Part shown: positions 23,384-30,835 of the stretch, piece after piece | How the letters are laid out: each line of letters begins with the position of its first letter | How positions within the stretch are numbered: the stretch's first letter is position 1 | DNA from: CAVREM01 sp963728825 | GTDB taxonomy: Bacteria; Acidobacteriota; Vicinamibacteria; Vicinamibacterales; CAVVIG01 | Direction of reading: 5' to 3' | Length of the DNA stretch: 64,000 nucleotides | Assembly: GCA_963728825.1 (NCBI GenBank) | Contig: CAVSLA010000004.1 | Span: 992,001 to 1,056,000 of the forward strand | Program-made: the position numbers and the translations under genes | The notes under the pieces: generated by a model | What the model was told of the DNA's origin: nothing | The model's input: only the letters and a program-made list of their open reading frames with translations | The model's database searches: none

Positions 23384-25963
23384 TCAGGACGTGGCCGCGC
23401 GGAATAACGGATCGGCTGACTGGAGAATGATCCGGCGGAGGCGTATCGGGTAATCGGGATGTTCGGCGAGGAACGCGCGCACCGTGTCCGCGGTCTCGCG
23501 GCTGCGGTGGCCGCTCAATACCGCGTCCATCCAGTTTTTCGGAAAGAAGATGTCGCCGGTGCGCCGGATCTCGATCATCAGGTCGAGAGCGGGCCGAACG
23601 TATTGACGCGCGTGCTCGGATCGCAGCGGGTGATTGAGATAGCGGAGCGCTTCGATCACCCACGGCTCCCGTCGCCGGTTCGCGACGTCGTGCAGGCTCT
23701 CGAAGAACCGATCGCGCGTCGAGGCATCAGCGGACAGGGCCGGCATGACGAACTCGAAGCGCGCCTTGCGATCGGGGTTCGTGAAGCGCGCGCGCTGTTC
23801 GTCAAGGATGCCGACGGCGTCTGGAACAGACCGGACGGCGAGGTCCAGCGCCATGCTGGCTTCGTCGGGCTCGGCCAGCGTCAGGCCGGGGATCTTTTCC
23901 TGACGCCGCCAGACTCGCTCGAGAAATCGCACGCCGTCAGGGGACGTCACCGTCGAGCGGAACGCCGAAAAGTACGTCGCCTTCATCGAAGACGATGAAG
24001 AGCCGCTGATGCCGGAACGCAGAGCTTTTTCGACGGCCGGCGCAAGGCGGACGCGATCGGCCTCGGCAAGATGCCGCCAGAACAGTTCCTCGACATAGCC
24101 CGTGAGCAGCTGAACATTCTGTTCGGTCCTCTCCCGCGGCAGCGCTCGCAGGACAGCCTCCAGGAATGCCACGGGCCGGACCCGGCGCTCGAGCAGCTGA
24201 TCCCATAGCGTGATCCACGCTGCGCCACGCGTCAGCGGATCGGCGATCTCGTCGACGCGCTCCAGCAGATAGGTCCGAGTGGGCACGTCAATCGTGAACG
24301 ATCCGTAGGCGAGGCCGCCGCCGGTTGGCAGGACGAAGCGAGGCGGCGTCATGCCGCGGCCCTCCTCGACGACAGTCTGCTCACCGGTCAGCTCGACGTC
24401 GAACTTTCGATAATTGGACGTCGTGCCGGCAAGAACCTCCATGCGCTGCGTCGAACCGCCGCCGATGAACGCCAGCTCGCTCACCTTGAGCGTCCCGACG
24501 TCAATTTCCACTGAAGTCCGAATCGTCGGGCGCCCTGCTTCCTCGACCCACGCGGCGCTCCAGGCGGCCACGTCGCGCTCGCTGCGAGCGTCGATCAGTC
24601 GTACGAGATCGAGCCACGTCGCGTTGCCGAATTGAAACTGGGTGAGGTACGCACGCAGGCTCTGCTGCAGCTCGGTCACGCCAACCAGGCGCTCGAGCTG
24701 TCGCATGACGATCGGCGCCTTCTGATAGATGATCGGCCCGTACAGGCTGCCGGCTTCGTTCAGGTTCGCGAGCTCCTGACGGATCGGATGCGTGCCTTCG
24801 GTGCGGTCGACGGAGTAGGCCGCCGGGTAGTGGGCCACCAGGAAGCGCAGCTCGTGATTGACCTTCGGAAAGGCGGGATTGACGATTTTCGCCGCCATGA
24901 AGTTGGCGAACACCTCTTTCATCCAGACATCGTTGAACCATCGCATCGTGACGAGATCGCCGAACCACATGTGCGCGGTTTCGTGCGCGATCAGGCTCGC
25001 CCGGTTCAGCATCTGATTCTCGGTGGCCGATTCGTCGAGCAGGATCGAGGACGCGTTGTAGTAGACCGAGCCGGGATGCTCCATGCCGCTGAATTGAAAC
25101 GACGGCACGAGCAGGAAGTCGAACTTGCCGAACTGATAGGGAATGGCGGTGTAGTCCTCGAGCCACGCCAGCGCTCCGGCATGCAGATCGAACACGGTGT
25201 CTTGATTGCGCGCGAGCTTCGCCGCATCCGTCTCGCGATGAAACATCCGATAGGTGCGGCCGTTGCGCTCGGCGTGCTCGATCTGAAACCGTCCAGCCGC
25301 GAAGGCGAAGATGTAGGTGGGAATCGGCTTGGTTTCTGCGAATCGGACGCGGAATCGGCCATCGGCGCTTTCGCGCGAGGTTTCCGCCCCGTTCGAGATG
25401 GCCGCCCAGCCGTCCGGTGCCGTCAGCTCCAGCGTGAACCGTGCCTTGATGTCGGGCTGATCGAAGCAGGGGAACGTCAGGTGGGCGCGCGCCGGCACGA
25501 ACAGCGAATACAGGAACTCCGGATTGCGGTTCAAGGCCGCGTCGCCAGCCCGGAATGCGATCTGAACGACGTTCTCGCCCGCCGCGAGCTCGCTGGCGGC
25601 GATGACGATGTGATCGTTCACGGCCCGATACGTCACCGACTTGCCACCAACGGACACCGACGTCAGGTGGTCGGCGCCTGGAGCAAAGTCGAGGACCAGA
25701 GGCCGTGATGAATTGGCGAGCGCGAAGCGGACCGCAACGGTTCCCGTGATCGGTTCCGTTGCCGGGGACGGGATCGCCAGCGAAAGCTCGTAGCGGACGT
25801 TGGACAGATTCGCCGCCCGCTCCTCGGCGAGGATCAGCGGAATTCCTGGCTCAGGATCGGGCACGTCAGCGCTCTGTCCTCCACAGCCCGCGGACAACGC
25901 GAGCGCCAGCAGCAACGCATGGCGGACCTGAGAGGTCCGCCCTACAAGAGCATCCGCGGTCAC
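23384..25963 (-). CDS. M1-family zinc aminopeptidase, lipoprotein
   Basis: GTG 25963 overlaps the stop of the upstream gene (GTGA), which fixes the start; 859 aa. Residues 1-27 are a lipoprotein signal peptide with lipobox LSAGC. The M1 beta domain spans about 35-240. The metallopeptidase core has His327-Glu328-x-x-His331 and Glu350 (HETAHMWFGDLVTMRWF then KE). The GxMEN motif appears as SGMEHPG. C-terminal helical domain to the end. Predicted to remove N-terminal residues from peptides in the periplasm. The first codons are read through a dispersed palindrome (25921-25945), which supplies part of the signal-peptide n-region. Confidence 0.85.
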   Translation of the reverse strand: MTADALVGRTSQVRHALLLALALSAGCGGQSADVPDPEPGIPLILAEERAANLSNVRYELSLAIPSPATEPITGTVAVRFALANSSRPLVLDFAPGADHLTSVSVGGKSVTYRAVNDHIVIAASELAAGENVVQIAFRAGDAALNRNPEFLYSLFVPARAHLTFPCFDQPDIKARFTLELTAPDGWAAISNGAETSRESADGRFRVRFAETKPIPTYIFAFAAGRFQIEHAERNGRTYRMFHRETDAAKLARNQDTVFDLHAGALAWLEDYTAIPYQFGKFDFLLVPSFQFSGMEHPGSVYYNASSILLDESATENQMLNRASLIAHETAHMWFGDLVTMRWFNDVWMKEVFANFMAAKIVNPAFPKVNHELRFLVAHYPAAYSVDRTEGTHPIRQELANLNEAGSLYGPIIYQKAPIVMRQLERLVGVTELQQSLRAYLTQFQFGNATWLDLVRLIDARSERDVAAWSAAWVEEAGRPTIRTSVEIDVGTLKVSELAFIGGGSTQRMEVLAGTTSNYRKFDVELTGEQTVVEEGRGMTPPRFVLPTGGGLAYGSFTIDVPTRTYLLERVDEIADPLTRGAAWITLWDQLLERRVRPVAFLEAVLRALPRERTEQNVQLLTGYVEELFWRHLAEADRVRLAPAVEKALRSGISGSSSSSMKATYFSAFRSTVTSPDGVRFLERVWRRQEKIPGLTLAEPDEASMALDLAVRSVPDAVGILDEQRARFTNPDRKARFEFVMPALSADASTRDRFFESLHDVANRRREPWVIEALRYLNHPLRSEHARQYVRPALDLMIEIRRTGDIFFPKNWMDAVLSGHRSRETADTVRAFLAEHPDYPIRLRRIILQSADPLFRAATS
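25921..25945 (-). repeat. Palindromic repeat inside the aminopeptidase signal-peptide codons
   Basis: In reverse orientation it is GTAGGGCGGACCT-CTC-AGGTCCGCC, identical in the core to the copy at 23258-23282. It encodes the residues VGRTSQVR of the predicted signal peptide. Confidence 0.75.
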
Positions 25964-26418
25964 AGACGGAACAGTGGCCGCCCTGCCCGGAATCCCGGCC
26001 ATGGAATCGCGATGACGATAGCCGCGGTCGCTATCGCGTAGCAGACGATCATGCGAATCCGCTTGGCGGCCGGATTGGACGCTTTCCGCGCCAGCACACG
26101 TCCGATGTGGGCGACCGCCACCGCCACGATCATCAAGGTGATGTGTTCGACGGCCCAGAACCGCGCGACCGGATCGCGCATCGCCGCGCCGAAGTCTTCG
26201 CGGATCGCCGCCGTGGTCGGGCTCAGCGCGACGTACAGGAGAAGGCCGATCAACAGCTGCAGGTCGAGCAGGATCATGAAGATCAGGCCCCACCGGTCGG
26301 CGGCGGTCTTTTCCAGGCCGCGCGGCCGCGAGTTGAAGGCAGCGATCGTCGCGACGATGCCGGCGATGAGTGCCGGCCAGCGCAGCCACGAGTGGAGCAG
26401 GAGGATGAGGTCGAACAT
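25960..26418 (-). CDS. Four-helix integral membrane protein
   Basis: 152 aa with four membrane helices (about 4-28, 43-66, 88-108, 121-138). Conserved-looking His residues lie in helices 1 and 3 (LLLHSWLRW, VEHITLMIVAVAVAHIG). That is reminiscent of small haem-binding or cytochrome-b-like membrane proteins, but I cannot confirm haem ligation. Stop overlaps the aminopeptidase start, so the two are co-translated. Confidence 0.65.
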   Translation of the reverse strand: MFDLILLLHSWLRWPALIAGIVATIAAFNSRPRGLEKTAADRWGLIFMILLDLQLLIGLLLYVALSPTTAAIREDFGAAMRDPVARFWAVEHITLMIVAVAVAHIGRVLARKASNPAAKRIRMIVCYAIATAAIVIAIPWPGFRAGRPLFRL

Positions 26419-26434
26419 GAGGCCAACAGTATCA

Positions 26435-26496
26435 GAGCTAAGGGCTAAGGGCTAAGGGCAAGGGCTAAGGGCTCAGAGCTGAGGGCTCAGGGCTCA
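26435..26496. repeat. Heptamer tandem array (GGGCTAA type)
   Basis: About nine units of GGGCTAA and variants (GAGCTAA, GGGCTCA, GAGCTGA), with one shortened unit, between two minus-strand genes. Confidence 0.8.
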
Positions 26497-26510
26497 CGCG
26501 GGTCTGACGA

Positions 26511-27245
26511 TCAGCGCTTCGCGCGGAACAGCGCCTTTTCGGCTGTCCTTATTTCTTCTTCCGCCTCGGCGAGCGCTTGCCGCGCCTTGGCGGCAGCGGC
26601 GCGGGCGCGTTCGAGGGTGCGTTCGGCAGCGGCGACGCGCGCCTGCTTCTGACGTCGCTCATCTTCGGCGCGTTTCATGGCCGCACGATCGATGATGACC
26701 TGTTGCTGCTGCTTCGCCGCGGCGTCCGTCTTGGACTGCTTGACCGGACGCAGCGCGGCCGGCGCGATCGTGCGTGGGGCAACGCCGGTGAGCGCTTCGA
26801 AACCTGCAGGCTGGACGAGATCCGTCCATCGCCCCGGCGGGCTTTCGGTGGCGCTGGCAATGGACAAGGATTCGAGCATCCGGGCCAGCGGCTCGGCGCC
26901 CGGTTTGGCGCCCTGTTCTGCCGCGAGTCGACCGGCCCGTTCGACTGCTTCAGCCAACGCCTTGCGGTGCTCCTCGCTCGCGCGACGGACGTCGGTCTTC
27001 TTGCCCTCGAGCGCGCCGATCTGCGCGGCGCGCAGTGCGCCGCCGCTTTTCATCAGGCGATCGTAGGCCGGCCGATCGCGCCAGAACATCTGGTTGATCG
27101 CCCACGGCACGACGGTGGGTTTCTCCAGCCGCTTGACGCGGGCCTGGTCGGCGCCGCTCAACGTTTTGGCCAGTGCATTGCGAGCGGCGGTGAACTCGGC
27201 GAGCGGAAGCTGGTAGAGCTCGTCGATCTGTGCGTCAAGCGTCAC
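26511..27245 (-). CDS. Coiled-coil protein, unknown function
   Basis: 244 aa. An N-terminal part with conserved flavour (LYQLPLAEFTAARNALAK, PTVVPWAINQMFWRDRPAYDRLM) is followed by a long Ala/Glu/Arg coiled coil (about 165-244). No membrane segment or signal peptide, so probably cytoplasmic. GTG start, with a palindromic repeat 10 nt upstream and a heptamer array just past the stop. The type recurs in Acidobacteria-like genomes, to my recollection, but without a known role. Confidence 0.65.
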   Translation of the reverse strand: MTLDAQIDELYQLPLAEFTAARNALAKTLSGADQARVKRLEKPTVVPWAINQMFWRDRPAYDRLMKSGGALRAAQIGALEGKKTDVRRASEEHRKALAEAVERAGRLAAEQGAKPGAEPLARMLESLSIASATESPPGRWTDLVQPAGFEALTGVAPRTIAPAALRPVKQSKTDAAAKQQQQVIIDRAAMKRAEDERRQKQARVAAAERTLERARAAAAKARQALAEAEEEIRTAEKALFRAKR

Positions 27246-27254
27246 GGGAGCATT

Positions 27255-27280
27255 GTAGGGCGGGTCCTTTTGGACCCGCC
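27255..27280 (+). repeat. Palindromic repeat copy, GGGTCC-type stem
   Basis: GTAGGGCGGGTCC-TTTT-GGACCCGCC. Stem letters differ from the GGACCT copies on both arms, keeping the pairing. Located 10 nt before the start of the minus-strand coiled-coil gene. Confidence 0.7.
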
Positions 27281-27292
27281 GTCCATGCGGCG

Positions 27293-27691
27293 CTACGGAT
27301 GCGACACGCGGAGCGTATAGGTGGCCGCCGTGCGGAGCGCGCCCAGATCGTCGGAGAGAATGACGCAGTGCGGGCCGGGCACGACCAACCCGCCGAGCCC
27401 CAGCGCGTTCAGGTTTCTGAAGCCGCTGTTGATGACGACGGTGCTTCCACAGCCGCCCTGGCCGTAGGACACGCGGAGCACGGCATCGGGGTTCGACAGC
27501 GCCGTGATCTTGACGTCGATTTCGCCGTTTCTGTCGACTGTGATCTCGTGGGCGGAGTTGCCCAACGGCTGCAGGGTCCCGTCGAAGGTCCTGATCTCGT
27601 TTTCTGAAGGGTCGATGACGCTGTCGCAGCCGGCGGCGAGGAGGACCGACGCCACTACCGCCACCAGACGCCCCCTACGTTGGGTACCCAT
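27293..27691 (-). CDS. Small lipoprotein, unknown function
   Basis: ATG 27691 chosen because it begins a lipoprotein signal peptide (RRGRLVAVVASVLLAAGC); the longer frame upstream is antisense to the next gene. The 132-aa mature part is beta-rich, with VDRNGEIDVKITAL and a CG-C pair. It starts 30 bp from the divergent hydrolase gene, so the two share a very short promoter region. Confidence 0.6.
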   Translation of the reverse strand: MGTQRRGRLVAVVASVLLAAGCDSVIDPSENEIRTFDGTLQPLGNSAHEITVDRNGEIDVKITALSNPDAVLRVSYGQGGCGSTVVINSGFRNLNALGLGGLVVPGPHCVILSDDLGALRTAATYTLRVSHP

Positions 27692-27721
27692 ACTGAGGCT
27701 GAGAATACTATACTGCCGCGC

Positions 27722-29617
27722 ATGACCCGAAGCGCTTTCGCCACTCTCGTCTTCGCGCTCACCGCCGTCACTGTCCAGGCCGAAGTCATCCGGGTGGACA
27801 TCACACGGCGCGCCGACATCGGCACCTCCGGCTACGAGAAGATCGTCGGGACCGTGCACTTCGCCCTCGATCCCCGCGACGCCGGCAACCAGGTCATCGT
27901 CAATCTCGATCGCGCGCCGCGCAGCGCCGCCGGGAAGGTCGAGTTTTCGGCCGACCTGTACATCATGCGGCCGCGCGAGGGGACGCGTTCGAACGGGGTC
28001 GCGCTGGTCGATGTCGTCAATCGCGGCCGGAAGATGACGCTGAACAGTTTCAATCGCGGCGGGACGCTCGATCCCGCGACCGAGGCAGACCTCGGCGACG
28101 GGTTCCTGATGCGAGAGGGCTATACGCTGGTCTGGGTTGGCTGGCAGTTCGACGTGCGGCGCCAGAATGACCTGGTGGGGATCGATGCGCCCACGGCGTC
28201 AGGCGTGACGGCGGTGGTCCGCGCCGAGTTCACCCCCAACGATCGCAGCCCGAACGCGACCGTGGCGGACGTGATCGGCTACCCCGCGGTCGATGTCGAC
28301 GGCGCGGACACGACCTTGACGGTGCGCGATGGTCCATTCGGCGCGCGTCAGACGATCGCCCGCAGCCGGTTCGTTGTGAAGGGCAACGTGGTCTCGATGG
28401 AGGGCGGTTTCGAACCGGGCCGAACTTACGAACTTTCGTACCGCACGCAGAAGGTGGCGGTGACCGGCGTCGGCCTCGCAGCGTTTCGCGATACCGCGTC
28501 GTGGCTCAAATACGACCCGACGGCGCCAGCCCGCGCGCGCCACACCATCGCGTTTGGCTCGTCGCAAAGCGGCCGCTTCCTGCGGACGTTCCTGTATCAG
28601 GGGTTCAACACCGACGAACAGGGCCGGCAGGTCCTGGATGGCGTGATGGCGCACATCGCCGGCGGCGCTCGCCTGAGCATCAACGAAGAATCGGCGACGC
28701 CGAACAGCCTGGGCATGTACTCCGCCACGTCGTTCCCGTTCGCCGATGCGGCGCTGCGCGATCCGGTCAGCGGCAAGACGGACGGGCTGCTGGAGAAGGC
28801 GCGCGCCCGCGGTCATGCGCCGAAGGTGTTCTACACGAACTCGTCGGTCGAGTACTGGGGCGGCGGCCGCGCAGCGGCGCTGGTGCACACCACACCCGAT
28901 GGCCGATCGAATCAGCGGCTGCCGGACAACGTCCGGACCTACTTGTTCGCCGGCACGCAACACTCGCCCGGACAGTTTCCGTCACGCAAGAGCGCGGCGC
29001 AGCAGCAGGCCGACAATCCCGTGCAGTACGGGTGGCCGATGCGCGCGCTGCTCGTCGCGCTGACCAGGTGGGTGACCGACGGCGTTGCGCCGCCGGCCAG
29101 CCAACATCCGCAGTTCAAAGAGGACGGATCGACGATCGTCAACGCCGCGGAGATCCGGTTCCCCGCGCTGCCAGGCGTGCAGTCGCCCCGCATCGTGGCG
29201 CCGGGACGCGATCGCGGTCGTGTGCTGCCGCTGCTCGTCAGTCAGGTCGACGCGGACGGCAACGAAGTGGCAGGCATCCGGCTGCCCGAGGTCGCCGTAC
29301 CGCTTGCCACCTATACCGGCTGGAACTTCCGCAGCGCCGAAGTCGGCGGCACCAACGAGCTCGTCTCGCTCGCCGGATCATCGATACCGTTCCCCGCCAC
29401 CCGCGCCGCGCGCCAGGCGAGCGGCGATCCGCGGCGATCCGTCGAAGAACGGTATGCGTCGAAGAGCGATTACGCGCGCCAGGTCCGCGAAGCGGCAGAC
29501 AAGCTCGTCAAAGATCGTTATCTACTGGCTGACGATGTGAACGCGATCGTCACGCGGGCGGAAGAAACGTGGGACCAGATCGTCGTCAGTCGCCAGACGT
29601 CGGGCGTCGGACGGTAG
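27722..29617 (+). CDS. Secreted alpha/beta-hydrolase domain protein (Abhydrolase-10 type)
   Basis: ATG 27722; 631 aa with a signal peptide to about residue 20 (TVQAEV). The sequence follows the large family annotated as alpha/beta hydrolase domain: DVVNRGRKM, a GYTLVWVGWQFD strand, the FGSSQSGRFLR nucleophile elbow (about residue 283), and AGTQHSPGQFP with a candidate His. No Shine-Dalgarno sequence; TATACT lies 7 nt before the ATG, suggesting a leaderless mRNA. The substrate is unknown; an ester or lactone hydrolase is a reasonable guess. Confidence 0.75.
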   Translation: MTRSAFATLVFALTAVTVQAEVIRVDITRRADIGTSGYEKIVGTVHFALDPRDAGNQVIVNLDRAPRSAAGKVEFSADLYIMRPREGTRSNGVALVDVVNRGRKMTLNSFNRGGTLDPATEADLGDGFLMREGYTLVWVGWQFDVRRQNDLVGIDAPTASGVTAVVRAEFTPNDRSPNATVADVIGYPAVDVDGADTTLTVRDGPFGARQTIARSRFVVKGNVVSMEGGFEPGRTYELSYRTQKVAVTGVGLAAFRDTASWLKYDPTAPARARHTIAFGSSQSGRFLRTFLYQGFNTDEQGRQVLDGVMAHIAGGARLSINEESATPNSLGMYSATSFPFADAALRDPVSGKTDGLLEKARARGHAPKVFYTNSSVEYWGGGRAAALVHTTPDGRSNQRLPDNVRTYLFAGTQHSPGQFPSRKSAAQQQADNPVQYGWPMRALLVALTRWVTDGVAPPASQHPQFKEDGSTIVNAAEIRFPALPGVQSPRIVAPGRDRGRVLPLLVSQVDADGNEVAGIRLPEVAVPLATYTGWNFRSAEVGGTNELVSLAGSSIPFPATRAARQASGDPRRSVEERYASKSDYARQVREAADKLVKDRYLLADDVNAIVTRAEETWDQIVVSRQTSGVGR

Positions 29618-29619
29618 AC

Positions 29620-29712
29620 GGCGGCTTCGCCCCAGCGTGCTGGAACGCTTCGCTCAAAAGAGCCGGGCGCCTCGAGCGAGCACTTTGCGTGATTCAGCGA
29701 GCACCCTAGGGT
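29620..29712. repeat. Hairpin-rich dispersed element, copy 1
   Basis: This non-coding stretch shares TTGCGTGATTC-G---AGCACCCT (29685-29707, two or three variable bases) with a second element at 44189-44261. It follows the stop of the hydrolase gene and precedes the pheA promoter. Confidence 0.55.
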
Positions 29713-29769
29713 GTCGGGAAGCACTGCGTGATTATCAGATTGTGTTATGTTCCCGTAAATTGTATTAAT

Positions 29770-29799
29770 TTGACTTATCGCAGCCGGACGCGCTGTAAT
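29770..29799 (+). promoter_or_regulatory. Promoter of the pheA-ilv operon
   Basis: TTGACT (29770-29775), 18-nt spacer, TGTAAT (29794-29799): two near-consensus sigma-70 hexamers. Predicted start about 29805-29808, only a few bases before the leader-peptide ATG at 29810, so the leader mRNA would be nearly leaderless. Confidence 0.65.
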
Positions 29800-29809
29800 T
29801 GAGCCTCAC

Positions 29810-29896
29810 ATGTTGACCGGTGCCGGTCTGGCCGTCGAGCTCCCCGTCGCGCCTTTTATTGGCGTCGTCGTTAGGGGGACCCATTCGGCTGGATGA
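29810..29896 (+). CDS. Leader peptide of a transcription attenuator (28 codons)
   Basis: ATG 29810 to TGA 29894-29896. The product is MLTGAGLAVELPVAPFIGVV followed by VRGTHSAG. Fifteen of the 28 residues are Leu, Val, Ile, Phe, Ala or Met. Phe-Ile-Gly-Val-Val-Val codons run uninterrupted at 29855-29872. The following genes make Phe (pheA) and Val/Ile/Leu (ilvDBNC). The stop codon lies inside the 5' arm of the antiterminator, the expected geometry for ribosome-mediated attenuation. A second 15-codon ORF starts at ATG 29893 (overlapping the stop) and ends at 29940 in the terminator loop, with two Ile codons in the stem. Confidence 0.65.
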   Translation: MLTGAGLAVELPVAPFIGVVVRGTHSAG

Positions 29897-29935
29897 TGGC
29901 GCATCCGGGAACGTCAGAGACACAGGCCATCATCC
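29891..29935 (+). promoter_or_regulatory. Antiterminator (regions 2 and 3 of the attenuator)
   Basis: GGATGATGGC (29891-29900) is the exact reverse complement of GCCATCATCC (29926-29935). This 10-bp pairing excludes the terminator stem. A ribosome stalled at 29855-29872 would leave region 2 free and favour it; one reaching the stop at 29894 would cover region 2. GCGCC at 29849 can pair with GGCGC at 29898 as a possible 1:2 protector. Confidence 0.65.
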
Positions 29936-29963
29936 GATAAAGATGATGGCCTTTCTTGTTTTT
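29925..29963 (+). terminator. Intrinsic terminator of the pheA-ilv attenuator
   Basis: GGCCATCATC (29925-29934) pairs perfectly with GATGATGGCC (29942-29951) around a 7-nt loop; TTTCTTGTTTTT follows. It lies 12 nt before the pheA start, so read-through is required for operon expression. Confidence 0.85.
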
Positions 29964-29974
29964 ACGGGCATTTG

Positions 29975-30835
29975 ATGCGGATTGCCTATCAGGGTGAGCC
30001 GGGAGCGTTCAGCGAGGCGGCGGCGCGGCAGGTGGGCGCCGACGCGGAGCTCGTCCCCTGCCGCAGCTTCGAGGATGTGTTCGAGTCGGTCAACGCCGGC
30101 CCGGCCGGCTACGGCGTGCTGCCGATCGAGAACACCATCGGCGGCAGCATCCATCGCAATTTCGATCTGCTGCTCGAAAATCACCTGCCGATCATCGGCG
30201 AGATCGAGCTGCCGGTTGTCCACCATCTGCTGGCCCTGCCGGGCAGCGCCATGGAGCGCGTGCGGCGCATCTACTCCCACCCGCAGGCGCTCGCCCAGTG
30301 TGATCGGTTTCTCCGGACGCTGTCAGGGGTCGAAGTGATCGCCACCTACGACACCGCCGGCAGCGCCAAGCTGATCGCCGAGCAGCAGCTGCAGGACGCC
30401 GCCGCGATCGCCTCGGCGCGGGCCGCCGAGGTCTTCGGCCTGATGGCCCTGCGTTCGTCGATTCAGGACTACGAGCACAACGTCACGCGCTTCCTGGTGA
30501 TTGGCCGCCGCCCGTTGTCGGACGCGCCGGCCGATAAAACGACCATCGTCTTCACGCTGGCGAACGAGCCGGGGGCGCTGTTCAAGGCGCTGAGCGTGTT
30601 CGCGCTGCGCGGCATCGACCTGACCAAACTCGAATCGCGGCCGATTCCCGGACGGAAATGGGAGTACCTGTTTTACGCCGATCTGTCGGCGGCGCGTGAC
30701 GAATTGAAATGCGGGCGCGCGCTGGCCCATCTTGCCGAGTTCGCGCCCATGCTGCGCGTTCTGGGTTCGTATCCCAGCTTCAAAGCGGGCGCAGCCGACA
30801 CGGCGGCCGCCCCCAAGTTCGAGAGCCTCGCGTGA
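29975..30835 (+). CDS. pheA: Prephenate dehydratase
   Basis: ATG 29975 (an in-frame TTG lies 3 nt upstream); 286 aa, the normal length for monofunctional enzymes. The catalytic domain spans about 1-180: AYQGEPGAFSE at the start, VLPIENTIGGSI, and the TRFLVIG segment with the catalytic Thr (NVTRF). A C-terminal ACT domain (about 190-275) has TTIVFTLANEPGALFKAL and ESRPIPGRKWEYLF (the ESRP motif for Phe binding), so feedback inhibition by Phe is expected. Converts prephenate to phenylpyruvate. Its stop overlaps the ilvD GTG (GTGA). Confidence 0.93.
   Translation: MRIAYQGEPGAFSEAAARQVGADAELVPCRSFEDVFESVNAGPAGYGVLPIENTIGGSIHRNFDLLLENHLPIIGEIELPVVHHLLALPGSAMERVRRIYSHPQALAQCDRFLRTLSGVEVIATYDTAGSAKLIAEQQLQDAAAIASARAAEVFGLMALRSSIQDYEHNVTRFLVIGRRPLSDAPADKTTIVFTLANEPGALFKALSVFALRGIDLTKLESRPIPGRKWEYLFYADLSAARDELKCGRALAHLAEFAPMLRVLGSYPSFKAGAADTAAAPKFESLA

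Noticed and set aside
29770..29975. T-box or other riboswitch upstream of pheA
   Set aside because: No T-box sequence or specifier structure is seen. The coding leader with Phe/Val/Ile codons and exact 2:3 and 3:4 pairings explains the region better.
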